Assembly: GCA_002261155.1 (NCBI GenBank)
Contig: NKXN01000038.1
Location: 1 to 61,904 of the forward strand
Length of the DNA stretch: 61,904 nucleotides
Origin: Bacillaceae bacterium SAS-127
GTDB lineage: Bacteria; Bacillota; Bacilli; Bacillales; Domibacillaceae
Direction of reading: 5' to 3'
The notes beneath the pieces were generated by a model. That model saw nothing but the letters and a program-made list of their open reading frames with translations, made no database searches and was not told the origin of the DNA. The position numbers and the translations under genes were made by a program. Of this stretch, positions 1 to 9,282 are shown piece after piece. Position 1 is the stretch's first letter; the number at the start of each line of letters is the position of its first letter.

Positions 1-6
1 ATCGAT

Positions 7-996
7 TCAGGCTCTGGCTTTTCTTGTATAGACGGTCCTTTTTCTTTTTTTCAGCCCTTTAAAAGAGCTTTTAATCAATAAATACTGCTCCATTTCTTGT
101 ACGAATTGAAACAGTGCTGCTCTCGTTTCAAATTCTTCCCGTGTGGTCGGCAAATCCATCTGCTCAAACTCATTCTTCATTTTTTTCAGCTTTTGCAACG
201 AAAGCTTCGCTGTATTACCCGGGTGAATATTCGTACTTAAATCTTCCATAAAATCAGCAATAATATGAGCTTGCTGCACTTGATGAGAAAGTGAAGTGAC
301 AATCCATAAAATATGTTCAATCTTTTCAAATTGCTTTTCTCTCATACTGAAATAAGTATAAAATAATTTCTCTTCTCTTAAAAAATGATTTTCAATATCT
401 TGATAAGCGAGTCTCTTTCCTTCTTTCAACAAGTTCGCCGTCTCTGTAATTTCTTTCCCGTCCCAAATATGATCATTGTCGCGTAAATAAAGCGTAATTT
501 CATAAAAAATCTTATAAAAATTTTCCTCTATTTGTTCTTGCAACTGATACAGTTTCTCTTCTAAACTTGGCATATACAAATTCATAAATAAGGCCACGCC
601 AATACCGATCGAAATAATACCAAACTCATTGAGAATGTTAGTGGTGGAAATATATCCATCCGAGAAAATATGTAAAATAATTACGCTACTAGTCACGATC
701 CCTTCCTTCAACCCTAGAGACACGGTAGTCGGAATAAAGAACAACAACAATAGACCGATCATAAGTGGATGATAAGCAATTCCTTCAAAAAACACCCAAC
801 AAAAAAACATAGCAATCGTACAAGCAAGAAAGCGACTCCAAGCCGCTTGAAGAGACTTTTTCTTCGTGTTTTGAATACATAAAATCGTAATAATTCCAGC
901 AGAAACAAAGTTTTCAAGACCCACCCATTGAGCAATAATAATCGCTAAAGAGGTTCCGATCGCTGTCTTAATGGTGCGATAACCAATTTTAAACAT
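7..996 (-). CDS. yqjA: Aromatic acid exporter family membrane protein (YqjA-like)
   Basis: Protein of 329 residues. The first 145 or so residues form several hydrophobic segments, and the remaining ~180 residues are a charged, helix-rich cytoplasmic domain. This is the architecture of the ArAE/DUF939 family that includes B. subtilis YqjA. Family membership implies a membrane protein of the putative aromatic-acid efflux type, but the substrate is unknown. It is the last minus-strand gene at this edge and is complete. Its position beside brxB resembles the B. subtilis yqj/yqi region. Function beyond family level is inference. Confidence 0.8.
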   Translation of the reverse strand: MFKIGYRTIKTAIGTSLAIIIAQWVGLENFVSAGIITILCIQNTKKKSLQAAWSRFLACTIAMFFCWVFFEGIAYHPLMIGLLLLFFIPTTVSLGLKEGIVTSSVIILHIFSDGYISTTNILNEFGIISIGIGVALFMNLYMPSLEEKLYQLQEQIEENFYKIFYEITLYLRDNDHIWDGKEITETANLLKEGKRLAYQDIENHFLREEKLFYTYFSMREKQFEKIEHILWIVTSLSHQVQQAHIIADFMEDLSTNIHPGNTAKLSLQKLKKMKNEFEQMDLPTTREEFETRAALFQFVQEMEQYLLIKSSFKGLKKRKRTVYTRKARA

Positions 997-1018
997 AATG
1001 CACTCCTCAAAATTGATA

Positions 1019-1052
1019 ATGAAAAGAAAGAGGCTAACCTCTCAGCCCCTTT
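1019..1052 (-). terminator. Terminator downstream of brxB
   Basis: On the minus strand a short AGAGG/CCTCT hairpin with a TTAG loop is followed by a T-rich run. A wider GGCT/AGCC pairing overlaps it. It lies between the brxB stop and the yqjA start, so brxB is probably a single-gene transcript. Confidence 0.55.
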
Positions 1053-1127
1053 TTTAAGCACCCACTGTACATAGTAGCAGTTACTTTTATATTGGGGATC
1101 AGTAAAGTCAACCTCTTTCATCAAAAA

Positions 1128-1565
1128 TTATATTTCTTCACAATATTGATCAAATGCTTCTTGTAGCTTTTGAACGACTGACATTGGATCATGGCCTTCA
1201 ATTTCATGACGCTCGACCATTGTACAAATTTTGCCATCCTTTAATAAAGCAAATGATGGAGAAGATGGCGGATAGCCTTCAAAATAACTACGAGCTTTCG
1301 CTGTCGCTTCCTTATCTTGACCAGCAAATACTGTCACTAATTGATCTGGACGCTTGTCATAGTGAACGGAATGAGCCGCCGCTGGACGAGCAATTCCCCC
1401 TGCACAACCACAAACGGAGTTGATCATCACAAGTGTTGTTCCTTCTTTAGCAAACGCCGCTTCTACTTCCTCTACTGTTTGAAGCTGTGTATATCCTGCC
1501 CCCGTAATTTCTTCACGAGCTTGACGAACGACGTCATTCATTAAAAAATTAAAATCGATGTTCAT
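1128..1565 (-). CDS. brxB: Bacilliredoxin BrxB (YphP/YqiW family)
   Basis: A 145-residue protein, the usual family length. It carries the CGC redox motif at about C52-G-C54 in the context NSVCGCAGG. Family members remove bacillithiol from S-bacillithiolated proteins in the cytosol of Firmicutes. I chose the internal ATG because an AAAGGAG site sits 8 nt upstream; an extended in-frame start 24 nt earlier has no such site. Flanking hairpins suggest a monocistronic unit. The identification is strong because the unusual CxC motif and the length both match. Confidence 0.93.
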   Translation of the reverse strand: MNIDFNFLMNDVVRQAREEITGAGYTQLQTVEEVEAAFAKEGTTLVMINSVCGCAGGIARPAAAHSVHYDKRPDQLVTVFAGQDKEATAKARSYFEGYPPSSPSFALLKDGKICTMVERHEIEGHDPMSVVQKLQEAFDQYCEEI

Positions 1566-1654
1566 TGACTCTTCTCCTTTTTCCTTCATAGTGTACTACT
1601 ATGATAAGCTAATTGACGACCGTTTTCAAATACTACAAGTTGATTTTTTGTATA

Positions 1655-1682
1655 AAAAAACAACGGGAGCGCCCCCGCTGTT
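1655..1682 (-). terminator. Terminator of the mutA-mutB-meaB operon
   Basis: Minus-strand GC-rich hairpin (ACAGCGGG paired with CCCGTTGT, one wobble) followed by seven T residues. It starts directly after the meaB stop codon. Confidence 0.88.
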
Positions 1683-2801
1683 TTATTCATTCGTTTTTGG
1701 ATACACATGAGCAAATAAATCCTCAACTGCTTGCGAAGGAGTCATTTCCCCCTTCATCGCCTTTCTCTCCATCTCTTTTATATGCTCTTTCACATAGGAA
1801 TGCTGATAAAAGCTTGCTTTCAGCTGTTCAAGAATTAATGTATGCATCCATTCTTTCGTCTGGCTACTGCGACGTTCTACAAACACACCGCTTTCTTTCG
1901 TCGCTTTCTCAAACGATTGAATCATCTCCCAAACCTCGACGATTCCTCGCTGTTCGATCGATGAGCATGAGTACGCTTTCGATTGCCACCCTTTTGTAGA
2001 TGGTTGTAGCATGTGAAGAATTTGATTAAACTCTCGTTGCGTCTTTTTAGCTAAAGGCTCGTTTTCTCCGTCAGCTTTATTCACCACAATGGCATCAGCC
2101 AGCTCCATAATGCCTTTTTTCATGCCTTGAAGCTCGTCGCCAGCTCCTGTTAAGGCAAGCAAGAGAAAGATATCAACCATACCACGAACAAGAAATTCAC
2201 TTTGACCAACACCGACCGTTTCCACTAACACGATGTCAAATCCAGCCGCTTCACAAAGCAGCATCGTCTCACGTGTTTTACGATGCACACCCCCAAGTGT
2301 TCCGCTAGAAGGCGAGGGCCGGATAAAGGCGTTTGGATGTTTCGATAACAATTCCATCCTAGTTTTATCTCCAAGAATACTACCTCCGCTAATGGAAGAA
2401 CTCGGGTCAATCGCTAGTACCGCTGTTTTAAAGCCACGATCACATAACATTTTGCCGAACGCTTCAATAAAAGTACTTTTTCCCGCTCCCGGTACACCCG
2501 TAATACCGATGCGAATCGACTTCCCTGTTTGTGGCAATAAGCGCTGTAACAATTCTTGTCCAAACTGATAATGTTCGAGTGCGTTGCTTTCAATGAAGGT
2601 AATGGCTTTCGCTAAATCTTTTCTTGACCCAGAACGCACCCCAGCCACAAGCTCCTCGATGTTCGGCAAGCTCTTCACTTTTTTTTGAAATCTTTTCTTT
2701 TTCGAAGACGTGAAACCATCATGTGTCGACGTAATCCCTTTCATCACATGAAGAGCGGAATTTCCGCTCTCTTTTAGCTTCGGATCTTGTTTTTCATCCA
2801 T
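1683..2801 (-). CDS. meaB: Methylmalonyl-CoA mutase-associated GTPase MeaB
   Basis: A 372-residue P-loop GTPase of the MeaB/ArgK family. The Walker A motif GVPGAGKS is at residues 102-109, and a later NKAD motif gives guanine specificity. MeaB protects methylmalonyl-CoA mutase and gates adenosylcobalamin loading. The first ~45 residues are charged and family-variable. Its ATG overlaps the mutB stop by one base (TAATG), which implies translational coupling. The operon context makes the chaperone role secure, even though older annotations call the family ArgK. Confidence 0.95.
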   Translation of the reverse strand: MDEKQDPKLKESGNSALHVMKGITSTHDGFTSSKKKRFQKKVKSLPNIEELVAGVRSGSRKDLAKAITFIESNALEHYQFGQELLQRLLPQTGKSIRIGITGVPGAGKSTFIEAFGKMLCDRGFKTAVLAIDPSSSISGGSILGDKTRMELLSKHPNAFIRPSPSSGTLGGVHRKTRETMLLCEAAGFDIVLVETVGVGQSEFLVRGMVDIFLLLALTGAGDELQGMKKGIMELADAIVVNKADGENEPLAKKTQREFNQILHMLQPSTKGWQSKAYSCSSIEQRGIVEVWEMIQSFEKATKESGVFVERRSSQTKEWMHTLILEQLKASFYQHSYVKEHIKEMERKAMKGEMTPSQAVEDLFAHVYPKTNE

Positions 2802-4993
2802 TATTCACTCACTTCCTCGTAACCGAGGCTCTTATAAATTTCTTCTAAAATTTTTTGGGCCGATACTGGAATAACTGTTCCAGGTCCAAAAATAGCGGCT
2901 GCTCCATTCGCACGTAAGAAATCATAATCTTGCGCCGGAATGACTCCACCAATGAACACGATAATGTCTTCACGACCAAGCTTTTTCAATTCAGTGATTA
3001 AAGCCGGAAGCAATGTTTTATGACCAGCAGCTAGTGAACTAAAACCAACCGCATGAACATCATTTTCCACTGCTTGTAAAGCGGTTTCTTCTGGTGTTTG
3101 GAACAATGGACCGATATCGACGTCAAATCCTAAATCCGCATAAGCAGTCGCGATCACTTTTGCTCCACGGTCATGACCATCCTGCCCCATTTTCGCAATC
3201 AAAATCCGTGGTCTACGTCCTTCCTGTTCATTAAACTCATCTGTCATTCGTTTCACTTCTTCGATTTGCTCTTCATCCGAGAAGTTCGAACTATACACAC
3301 CACTCACAGAGCGAATCACCGCCTTATGTCTGCCACTAATAATTTCAATCGCATCGGAAATTTCACCTAATGTCGCTCTTGCTCTTGCTGCCTCTACCGC
3401 TAATGCTAGCAAATTGCCTTCTCCGGTTTTTGCCGCTTCTGTAATCGCTTGAAGTGCATCAGCCACTTTTTCTTCATCGCGTGCTTCCTTCATTTGTTGA
3501 ATCCGTTCAATTTGCTTTAAGCGAACAGCTGTATTATCAATATCTAAAATATCGATCGGATCTTCTTGCTCCAAACGATAACGGTTCACCCCGATAATCG
3601 TTTCCGTTCCCGAATCGATTTGGGCTTGACGTCTAGCGGATGCTTCTTCAATCCTCATTTTCGGAAGACCCGTTTCAATCGCTTTCGTCATTCCACCCAG
3701 CTCTTCAATTTCCTCAATATGCTTCCATGCTCGTTCCATTAATTCGTTCGTCAATGCTTCCACATAATACGAACCACCCCACGGATCGATCACATTTGTA
3801 ATGCCTGTTTCTTCTTGTAAGTACAGCTGCGTATTACGAGCAATTCGAGCAGAGAAGTCCGTCGGCAATGCGATCGCCTCATCAAGTGCATTCGTATGAA
3901 GAGATTGCGTATGACCCATTGTGGCCGCGTGTGCTTCAATTAACGTTCTTGTGACATTGTTGAATGGATCTTGCTCCGTTAAGCTCCAGCCAGATGTTTG
4001 CGAGTGTGTTCTCAGTGCCATCGATTTGCTGTTTTTTGGGTCAAACGGCTTCATCAGCTGAGCCCAAATACGGCGAGCTGCCCGCATTTTTGCCACTTCC
4101 ATAAAATAGTTCATCCCAATCGCCCAGAAGAAAGATAAACGCGGCGCAAAAGAATCGATATCAATTCCTGCTTTTAAGCCTGTGCGAACGTATTCAAGGC
4201 CATCCGCTAACGTATAAGCGAGCTCAATATCTGCTGGTGCGCCCGCTTCTTGCATATGATAGCCAGAAATACTAATGCTGTTAAACTTCGGCATATGTTT
4301 AGACGTATATTCAAAAATATCCGCAATGATCCGCATCGATGCCTCTGGAGGATAAATATACGTATTACGCACCATGTACTCTTTTAAAATGTCATTCTGG
4401 ATCGTTCCTGATAATTTTTCTTGAGAGACGCCTTGCTCTTCTGCCGTGACGATGTAAAAAGCCATAATCGGCAACACCGCTCCATTCATCGTCATGGAAA
4501 CAGACATTTGGTCAAGGGGAATACCTGAAAATAAAATCTTCATATCCTCAACCGAGTCGATCGCCACACCTGCTTTTCCAACATCCCCTACGACTCGTGA
4601 GTGATCGGAATCATACCCGCGGTGGGTCGGCAAATCAAATGCAACCGATAACCCTTTTTGTCCCATAGCTAAGTTACGGCGATAAAAGGCATTACTTTCT
4701 TCAGCTGTCGAGAATCCGGCATATTGGCGAACCGTCCATGGTCTGTTGACATACATCGTCGGATAAGGGCCTCTCGTGTACGGAACCACTCCTGGCATAT
4801 CATCTGTATGCAACAGTTCTTCCGTGTCTTCCTGCGTATAAAGAGGATGCAAAGAGATAAACTCGTTCGTTTCAAAAGAAAGCTCTTCAAATGATTGCTT
4901 GACTTCCTTCTCTAATGACTGCTTCCATTCTGCTAACGAACGCTCTTTCTCTGCAACGAATGGATCGACCTTTGTAAAATTAGGTTTACTCAT
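2801..4993 (-). CDS. mutB: Methylmalonyl-CoA mutase large (catalytic) subunit
   Basis: A 730-residue subunit that isomerises (R)-methylmalonyl-CoA to succinyl-CoA with adenosylcobalamin. The N-terminal two thirds form the acyl-CoA-binding TIM barrel, including the RGPYPTMY segment around residues 94-101. The C-terminal B12 domain has the DGHDRG motif with the cobalt-ligating histidine at about 607. It overlaps mutA by 8 nt and meaB by 1 nt, so all three are translated from one message. It probably drains propionyl-CoA from valine, isoleucine and odd-chain fatty acid breakdown, which fits the adjacent bkd operon. Confidence 0.97.
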   Translation of the reverse strand: MSKPNFTKVDPFVAEKERSLAEWKQSLEKEVKQSFEELSFETNEFISLHPLYTQEDTEELLHTDDMPGVVPYTRGPYPTMYVNRPWTVRQYAGFSTAEESNAFYRRNLAMGQKGLSVAFDLPTHRGYDSDHSRVVGDVGKAGVAIDSVEDMKILFSGIPLDQMSVSMTMNGAVLPIMAFYIVTAEEQGVSQEKLSGTIQNDILKEYMVRNTYIYPPEASMRIIADIFEYTSKHMPKFNSISISGYHMQEAGAPADIELAYTLADGLEYVRTGLKAGIDIDSFAPRLSFFWAIGMNYFMEVAKMRAARRIWAQLMKPFDPKNSKSMALRTHSQTSGWSLTEQDPFNNVTRTLIEAHAATMGHTQSLHTNALDEAIALPTDFSARIARNTQLYLQEETGITNVIDPWGGSYYVEALTNELMERAWKHIEEIEELGGMTKAIETGLPKMRIEEASARRQAQIDSGTETIIGVNRYRLEQEDPIDILDIDNTAVRLKQIERIQQMKEARDEEKVADALQAITEAAKTGEGNLLALAVEAARARATLGEISDAIEIISGRHKAVIRSVSGVYSSNFSDEEQIEEVKRMTDEFNEQEGRRPRILIAKMGQDGHDRGAKVIATAYADLGFDVDIGPLFQTPEETALQAVENDVHAVGFSSLAAGHKTLLPALITELKKLGREDIIVFIGGVIPAQDYDFLRANGAAAIFGPGTVIPVSAQKILEEIYKSLGYEEVSE

Positions 4994-6923
4994 GAGTAGC
5001 TCCCCCTTCCCATAATGCTAACAAAGATGACAGCTTATCTAATAGGTTTTGACCAGCAAACACATAGCCATCTAGTCCTGCCGCCAACCATTCCGCTTGC
5101 TCTCTTTCTGGAAGCTTGCCAGCAAGGTCTACTTGAATCGCTAGTTGACCTTGCTTCAGCTCAGCCATTAGATTTGGTCCGAACTCTGTGTAAGCTTCAT
5201 CTTTTCCACAAATACAGTAATAAGGGAATTGAGTCTTCTGGACGAACTGCAACGCTTCTTCTACCGAATGACATTCATCGCTTACTTTAACCGAAATCCC
5301 ACCAGTAGAAAGTACGCCTGTTACATAATCTGCTCGCGGTTTAAAGTCCTTTAGCTTACCTAAGCAAATAAGACCTGCTTGGATCGTTTTCCCACTCGCT
5401 TGAATGCCGACTGCACGTTCTCTTAATTGTTCAAAAGGCTCAGCTAACCGTTGAGATTTTACCGGTATGACCGGTTCCCCACTATCTCTTACATGAAGCT
5501 CAGCTAACGTCCGCTCTTCACTTACTTGATTAAGTAGTTCCTTATGAGAAGAAACTGGTCTATCCGCTAATAACACTTCCATTCCCTCATACTCACTAAA
5601 GAATGTTTCATTCAAATCAGCATAAATATTTGTGCCAATCATTGATTTTTTACGAACGGCTAAATCAACAATTCGCTGCTCTAGCACTTTAGCTAACTCC
5701 TGTTGTAACGTTCCTGCTTTCAACACGGATAACAAGCCGCCGCTTTCTTCTATTTGTAAAAACTTCTCCCACGCAGCTTGAGCAAGTTCATTCGTTAAAA
5801 ACTCAATGAAATAAGAACCACCTGCAGGGTCTACTACTTTCGTCAGATGAGATTCACTTTGTAAAATCAATGGGATATTTTTAGCGACACGTTCTGCTAA
5901 AGCAGATGTCGTGCCATTAAATTGATCAAAAGGTGTCACTTGTAAATATTCGACTCCCCCAAGCATAGCGGCAAATGCTTCGCTACCTGTTCGCAAAATA
6001 TTAACATGACGGTCTAGCTTAGAAAGAGTAAATTCAGATGTTTCCGCCCCAATCGTGACTTTCACTGCTTCTCCTTCTATTTCATAAGACTCACATAACG
6101 CTGTCCATAGTTTACGAAAAGCGCGGAGTTTAGCCACTTCCATAAAAAATTGTGAGCCGATGGCGAAGTGAAAGCTAAATAATTGAACTGCCTCTAACGG
6201 CGTCCACCCTTTCCCTTTAAGATATTCTATATAGAAAACAGCCTCAGACAAGGCAATAGCAATTTCTTGAATGGCGTTTGCCCCTGCTAAATGATAAGGG
6301 ACTGTATCGATTACAATCGTTTTCACTTTCGGATAACGCTGCTTCATTTCTGTTAATGCCTCAACATGAAGAGCGAGCGCTTGCTCATCCGGAACTAATC
6401 CCTTTGTCGCGAAATGAGATAACAGATCCGTTCCCACGACGCCTTGCAATTCAGCGACATCCGCTTTTAAAAGAAAGGCTGAGAGCGCTAAAAAATGAGC
6501 TTTTGTGTTTATGTATAACGGATATGGGCTTGCTAACAACTCAGAACATTCAAGGAAAGTCATTCTCGCTTGTTCCTCAATAGAAAAAGAGAGCGCATCT
6601 TGTCCAGCTTCTATCGCCGCTGATAACTTCGCTTGAAGATCAGTAGCTGAATAGGCTTTTAAGCGATGAGCCGTTTTTAATGGCTGTTCTACATATCCAC
6701 CTTTATAAAACCCACGAGTATAAGCAGGGACCCCCGGAAACTGTTCTTCTTCCACATGTTCTAGGTCTGCTTTTAAATAAAGAGGTTGTAATGTCAATTG
6801 TTCGTATGTTTCGGTATGTAATTTATCCAACGACTTCCCTTTCAATGAAGCTTCCGCCGTCTTTTTCCACTCCCCTAAAGACACTTGATCAAAACTTTGA
6901 GCTTTCATCTCTTCCATCTTCAT
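4986..6923 (-). CDS. mutA: Methylmalonyl-CoA mutase small subunit
   Basis: A 645-residue paralogue of the large subunit that forms the heterodimer. The barrel domain is recognisable, but the C-terminal B12-like domain lacks the DxHxxG cobalt-binding motif, as expected for the non-catalytic subunit. I place the start at the ATG preceded by GGGGGAG at 6-nt spacing; the frame stays open upstream but has no ribosome site there. First gene of the operon. A cre-type palindrome lies 20 nt upstream, pointing to catabolite control. Confidence 0.94.
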   Translation of the reverse strand: MKMEEMKAQSFDQVSLGEWKKTAEASLKGKSLDKLHTETYEQLTLQPLYLKADLEHVEEEQFPGVPAYTRGFYKGGYVEQPLKTAHRLKAYSATDLQAKLSAAIEAGQDALSFSIEEQARMTFLECSELLASPYPLYINTKAHFLALSAFLLKADVAELQGVVGTDLLSHFATKGLVPDEQALALHVEALTEMKQRYPKVKTIVIDTVPYHLAGANAIQEIAIALSEAVFYIEYLKGKGWTPLEAVQLFSFHFAIGSQFFMEVAKLRAFRKLWTALCESYEIEGEAVKVTIGAETSEFTLSKLDRHVNILRTGSEAFAAMLGGVEYLQVTPFDQFNGTTSALAERVAKNIPLILQSESHLTKVVDPAGGSYFIEFLTNELAQAAWEKFLQIEESGGLLSVLKAGTLQQELAKVLEQRIVDLAVRKKSMIGTNIYADLNETFFSEYEGMEVLLADRPVSSHKELLNQVSEERTLAELHVRDSGEPVIPVKSQRLAEPFEQLRERAVGIQASGKTIQAGLICLGKLKDFKPRADYVTGVLSTGGISVKVSDECHSVEEALQFVQKTQFPYYCICGKDEAYTEFGPNLMAELKQGQLAIQVDLAGKLPEREQAEWLAAGLDGYVFAGQNLLDKLSSLLALWEGGATHE

Positions 6924-6942
6924 CTCTTTCTCCCCCTTTGCC

Positions 6943-6958
6943 TTGTAATCGATTACAA
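6943..6958. promoter_or_regulatory. cre-type CcpA operator in the mutA leader
   Basis: TTGTAATCGATTACAA is a perfect 16-bp palindrome that satisfies the catabolite-responsive-element consensus TGWAANCGNTNWCA at every position. It lies between the candidate -10 box (TATAAT at 6982-6987 on the minus strand) and the mutA start, a roadblock/repression position. CcpA binding is inferred from the match. Confidence 0.75.
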
Positions 6959-6981
6959 TCCGAGGTACAAAAATTCTAAAT

Positions 6982-7009
6982 ATTATACCTATTTTTATTT
7001 TATATGAAG
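6982..7009 (-). promoter_or_regulatory. Candidate sigma-A promoter of mutA
   Basis: Minus strand has TATAAT (6982-6987) in an A/T-rich region with a weak TTCATA -35-like hexamer 15 nt upstream. The -10 is perfect but the -35 and spacing are poor. Confidence 0.4.
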
Positions 7010-7167
7010 CTTTCGTATCAAGCAATGAGGGAAACGGAAAAAACAACAATCTTCACTTCCTTTTTTAGGTATAGCTAGAAGGCATTTCGTGAAAAAAATT
7101 GGAGAACATGCTATTCTATTAGTACCCTCTTATACAAAAGAGGAAATCAAAGTTAGGGGAGAACAGA

Positions 7168-8028
7168 ATGAAACGAATTATCGCATGGTTAGGAGTATTA
7201 TTCCTAAGCTTTGGGACGATCGCTCAAGCAGATAGCGTCGTCGGAGATGTGATTGTTACTCTTGGCGAGAACTTAACACCTGCCCAAAAAGAACAGGTGC
7301 TTGAACAAATGGACGTTCCTAAAGACGTCACGACCGTAACGGTATCAAATGAAGAAGAACATAAATATTTAGGAAACTATATTCCGAAAGCGCAAATCGG
7401 ATCAAGAGCGATTTCATCAAGTAAAATTACGATGAAAGAAAAAGGCTATGGCATTAATGTCCAAACAAATAACATTTCATGGGTATCAAAAGAAATGTAT
7501 GCCAATGCTTTATCGACAGCTGGAATTAAAGATGCGGATGTCTTTGTCACTGCTCCGTTTGAAGTGTCCGGAACAGCAGGCTTAACTGGACTCATTAAAG
7601 CGTATGAAGTATCAACAGGTGAGAAGATTCCAGAAGATCAAAAGCAAGTAGCGAATGAAGAAATGGTTACAACGGCTAAGCTTGGCGATCAAATTGGACA
7701 ACAAGAAGCAACGGATTTAATGCAAGGAATTAAAGAAGAAATTGCCAAACAAAATCCACAAACGATTCAAGATATTCAAATTATCATTAATAACGTATCA
7801 AATGAGCTAAACATTCAACTAACACAAGAACAAATCGATCAGCTTGCTGCTCTTTTCGACCGGATGAAAGACTTGAACATTAACTGGGATCAAGTAACAA
7901 ATCAGCTAGATCAAGCGAAAGAGCGTTGGAATGAGTTCAAAAACTCTGAAGAAGGGCAAGGCTTCTTTCAATCCATTATCGACTTCTTCCAATCCATCAT
8001 AGACTGGATTGCCGGTCTCTTTAAATAA
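7168..8028 (+). CDS. ypuA: DUF1002 secreted protein (YpuA family)
   Basis: A 286-residue protein with a clear signal peptide (residues 1-21, ending IAQA). The body matches the DUF1002 family, including B. subtilis YpuA. It is rich in Q, E and N and ends in a short hydrophobic/aromatic stretch (IIDFFQSIIDWIAGLF) that could associate with the membrane. The start has a GGGGAGAA ribosome site. It is flanked by its own terminator. The molecular function is not established. Confidence 0.85.
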   Translation: MKRIIAWLGVLFLSFGTIAQADSVVGDVIVTLGENLTPAQKEQVLEQMDVPKDVTTVTVSNEEEHKYLGNYIPKAQIGSRAISSSKITMKEKGYGINVQTNNISWVSKEMYANALSTAGIKDADVFVTAPFEVSGTAGLTGLIKAYEVSTGEKIPEDQKQVANEEMVTTAKLGDQIGQQEATDLMQGIKEEIAKQNPQTIQDIQIIINNVSNELNIQLTQEQIDQLAALFDRMKDLNINWDQVTNQLDQAKERWNEFKNSEEGQGFFQSIIDFFQSIIDWIAGLFK

Positions 8029-8033
8029 TAGAA

Positions 8034-8064
8034 AAACTGCTGGGAGCTTCCTGGCAGTTTTTTT
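8034..8064 (+). terminator. Terminator of ypuA
   Basis: AAAACTGC paired with GCAGTTTT around a 13-nt loop, followed by a T run, directly after the ypuA stop. Confidence 0.88.
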
Positions 8065-8127
8065 GTACTGAACGTAAAAATAGCAAGAAAAGTCAAGAAT
8101 CTCTACTTACTCTTTAGTATTCTGTAA

Positions 8128-9045
8128 TTGAAGGGAGGGCTTAGCATAAATCATCAATCTATTTTACAAAAAACGATCGATTATATCGAAAATCATCTAC
8201 ATGACACATTGACTCCAGAAAAAGTAGCGGCACAAGCTGGCTTCTCGATGTATCACTTTCACCGAATTTTCCAAAAAGAGCTCAGCATGACAGTCGCAGA
8301 TTATATTCGCCGCAGACGTCTAACGAACGCGGCATTGATGCTGCTGTATACAAATGAAACGATTATTCAAATTGCTTATCACTTTCATTTCAACACACAG
8401 GAATCATTTACGAGAGCGTTTAAAAAAGTATATCAAATGCCACCAGGACAATATCGAAAAATCATGAGCCCGATTATACACTCAAATGGAGGGAATCAAA
8501 TGGACAATCAACAAAACGTTAAAGGCTGGTTTTTAAGCGGCAGTCATCCTCACAATTATCAAATGGGAAGAGATCAAAAAGTGATTCATCAAGGATACCA
8601 CTCCGGTTATTTAAAATCTGTAACCGTACAAGAAGAAGGCGAATTTGCGACGTTGATGCAACAATTTAAAGCAGAGAAATTTATTGGAAAACGAATAAAA
8701 TTATCCGCTTTTATTAAGACAGAACAGGTACAACCGTTTTGCAGTATGTGGATGCGAGTTGATAATACAGCGGGGGATGTTTTGCAATTTGATAATATGT
8801 ACAATCGACCGATTCAAAATGATACTAACTGGAACCTCTATTCAATCGTGTTAGACATCCCCAATGATAGCTCAATCATTTCTTTCGGTGTATTGCTATC
8901 TGGAACTGGTCATGTGTGGATGGATGGGGTTAAGTTTGAAGAGGTCGATCAAAGTGTACCAGTCACTCATATAGAGATTTTACAAGAATTTTTGGATGAA
9001 CCGATCAACTTATCGTTTGAAGAGGACGTGCTCACTGATGAATAA
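8128..9045 (+). CDS. AraC-family transcriptional regulator with C-terminal beta-sandwich domain
   Basis: The N-terminal ~110 residues are a double helix-turn-helix AraC/XylS domain (FSMYHFHRIFQKEL; FNTQESFTRAFKKVYQMPPGQYRK). Residues ~130-280 look like a carbohydrate-binding-type jelly roll (a GHVWMDGVKFEEV ending), a putative ligand-sensing part. This is the reverse of the usual AraC order. The start is uncertain. The only ATG/GTG/TTG codon is TTG 8128, which has no ribosome site, whereas AGGGAGG is 7 nt before an in-frame ATA at 8146. The stop overlaps the start of the next small gene. Target genes are unknown. Confidence 0.82.
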   Translation: MKGGLSINHQSILQKTIDYIENHLHDTLTPEKVAAQAGFSMYHFHRIFQKELSMTVADYIRRRRLTNAALMLLYTNETIIQIAYHFHFNTQESFTRAFKKVYQMPPGQYRKIMSPIIHSNGGNQMDNQQNVKGWFLSGSHPHNYQMGRDQKVIHQGYHSGYLKSVTVQEEGEFATLMQQFKAEKFIGKRIKLSAFIKTEQVQPFCSMWMRVDNTAGDVLQFDNMYNRPIQNDTNWNLYSIVLDIPNDSSIISFGVLLSGTGHVWMDGVKFEEVDQSVPVTHIEILQEFLDEPINLSFEEDVLTDE

Positions 9046-9262
9046 ATTCTCCTTATATGTTCGAGCTATGATCATTAGCACTATCACCGCTCTGCTCATT
9101 TTAGGAATTAATATGCTCCTTCAATATGGTGCACATCTTTTATTTGAAACGGGTAGAAGATCTTTATTTTCAAAGGGCTCTCTCTTCATTTTTATTATTA
9201 TATTTTTGGGTAGTTTCAGTTACACGATTACTGGAGAAAAAAATAGAAAGAGACTGACTTAA
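9038..9262 (+). CDS. Small hydrophobic membrane protein, unknown
   Basis: A 74-residue protein starting at an ATG that overlaps the stop codon of the AraC-type regulator (ATGAATAA), so the two are probably translationally coupled. Two hydrophobic segments (about residues 6-29 and 45-60) and a basic C-terminal tail suggest a two-pass membrane protein. I do not recognise a family. The arrangement hints at a membrane partner of the regulator, but nothing in the sequence proves it. A bidirectional terminator follows. Confidence 0.65.
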   Translation: MNKFSLYVRAMIISTITALLILGINMLLQYGAHLLFETGRRSLFSKGSLFIFIIIFLGSFSYTITGEKNRKRLT

Positions 9263-9281
9263 GGGATCAGTCTCTTTTCTT
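9247..9281. terminator. Bidirectional terminator between the small membrane protein gene and bkdB
   Basis: AAGAGACTGA paired with TCAGTCTCTT around a 9-nt loop, with T-rich tracts on both sides. It serves the plus-strand small gene and the convergent bkd operon. Confidence 0.9.
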
Positions 9282-9282
9282 A

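Noticed and set aside
4986-7049. mutA start at the far upstream codon giving 687 residues
   Set aside because: The extra N-terminus has no ribosome site, is unlike the family and would run through the promoter and cre region.
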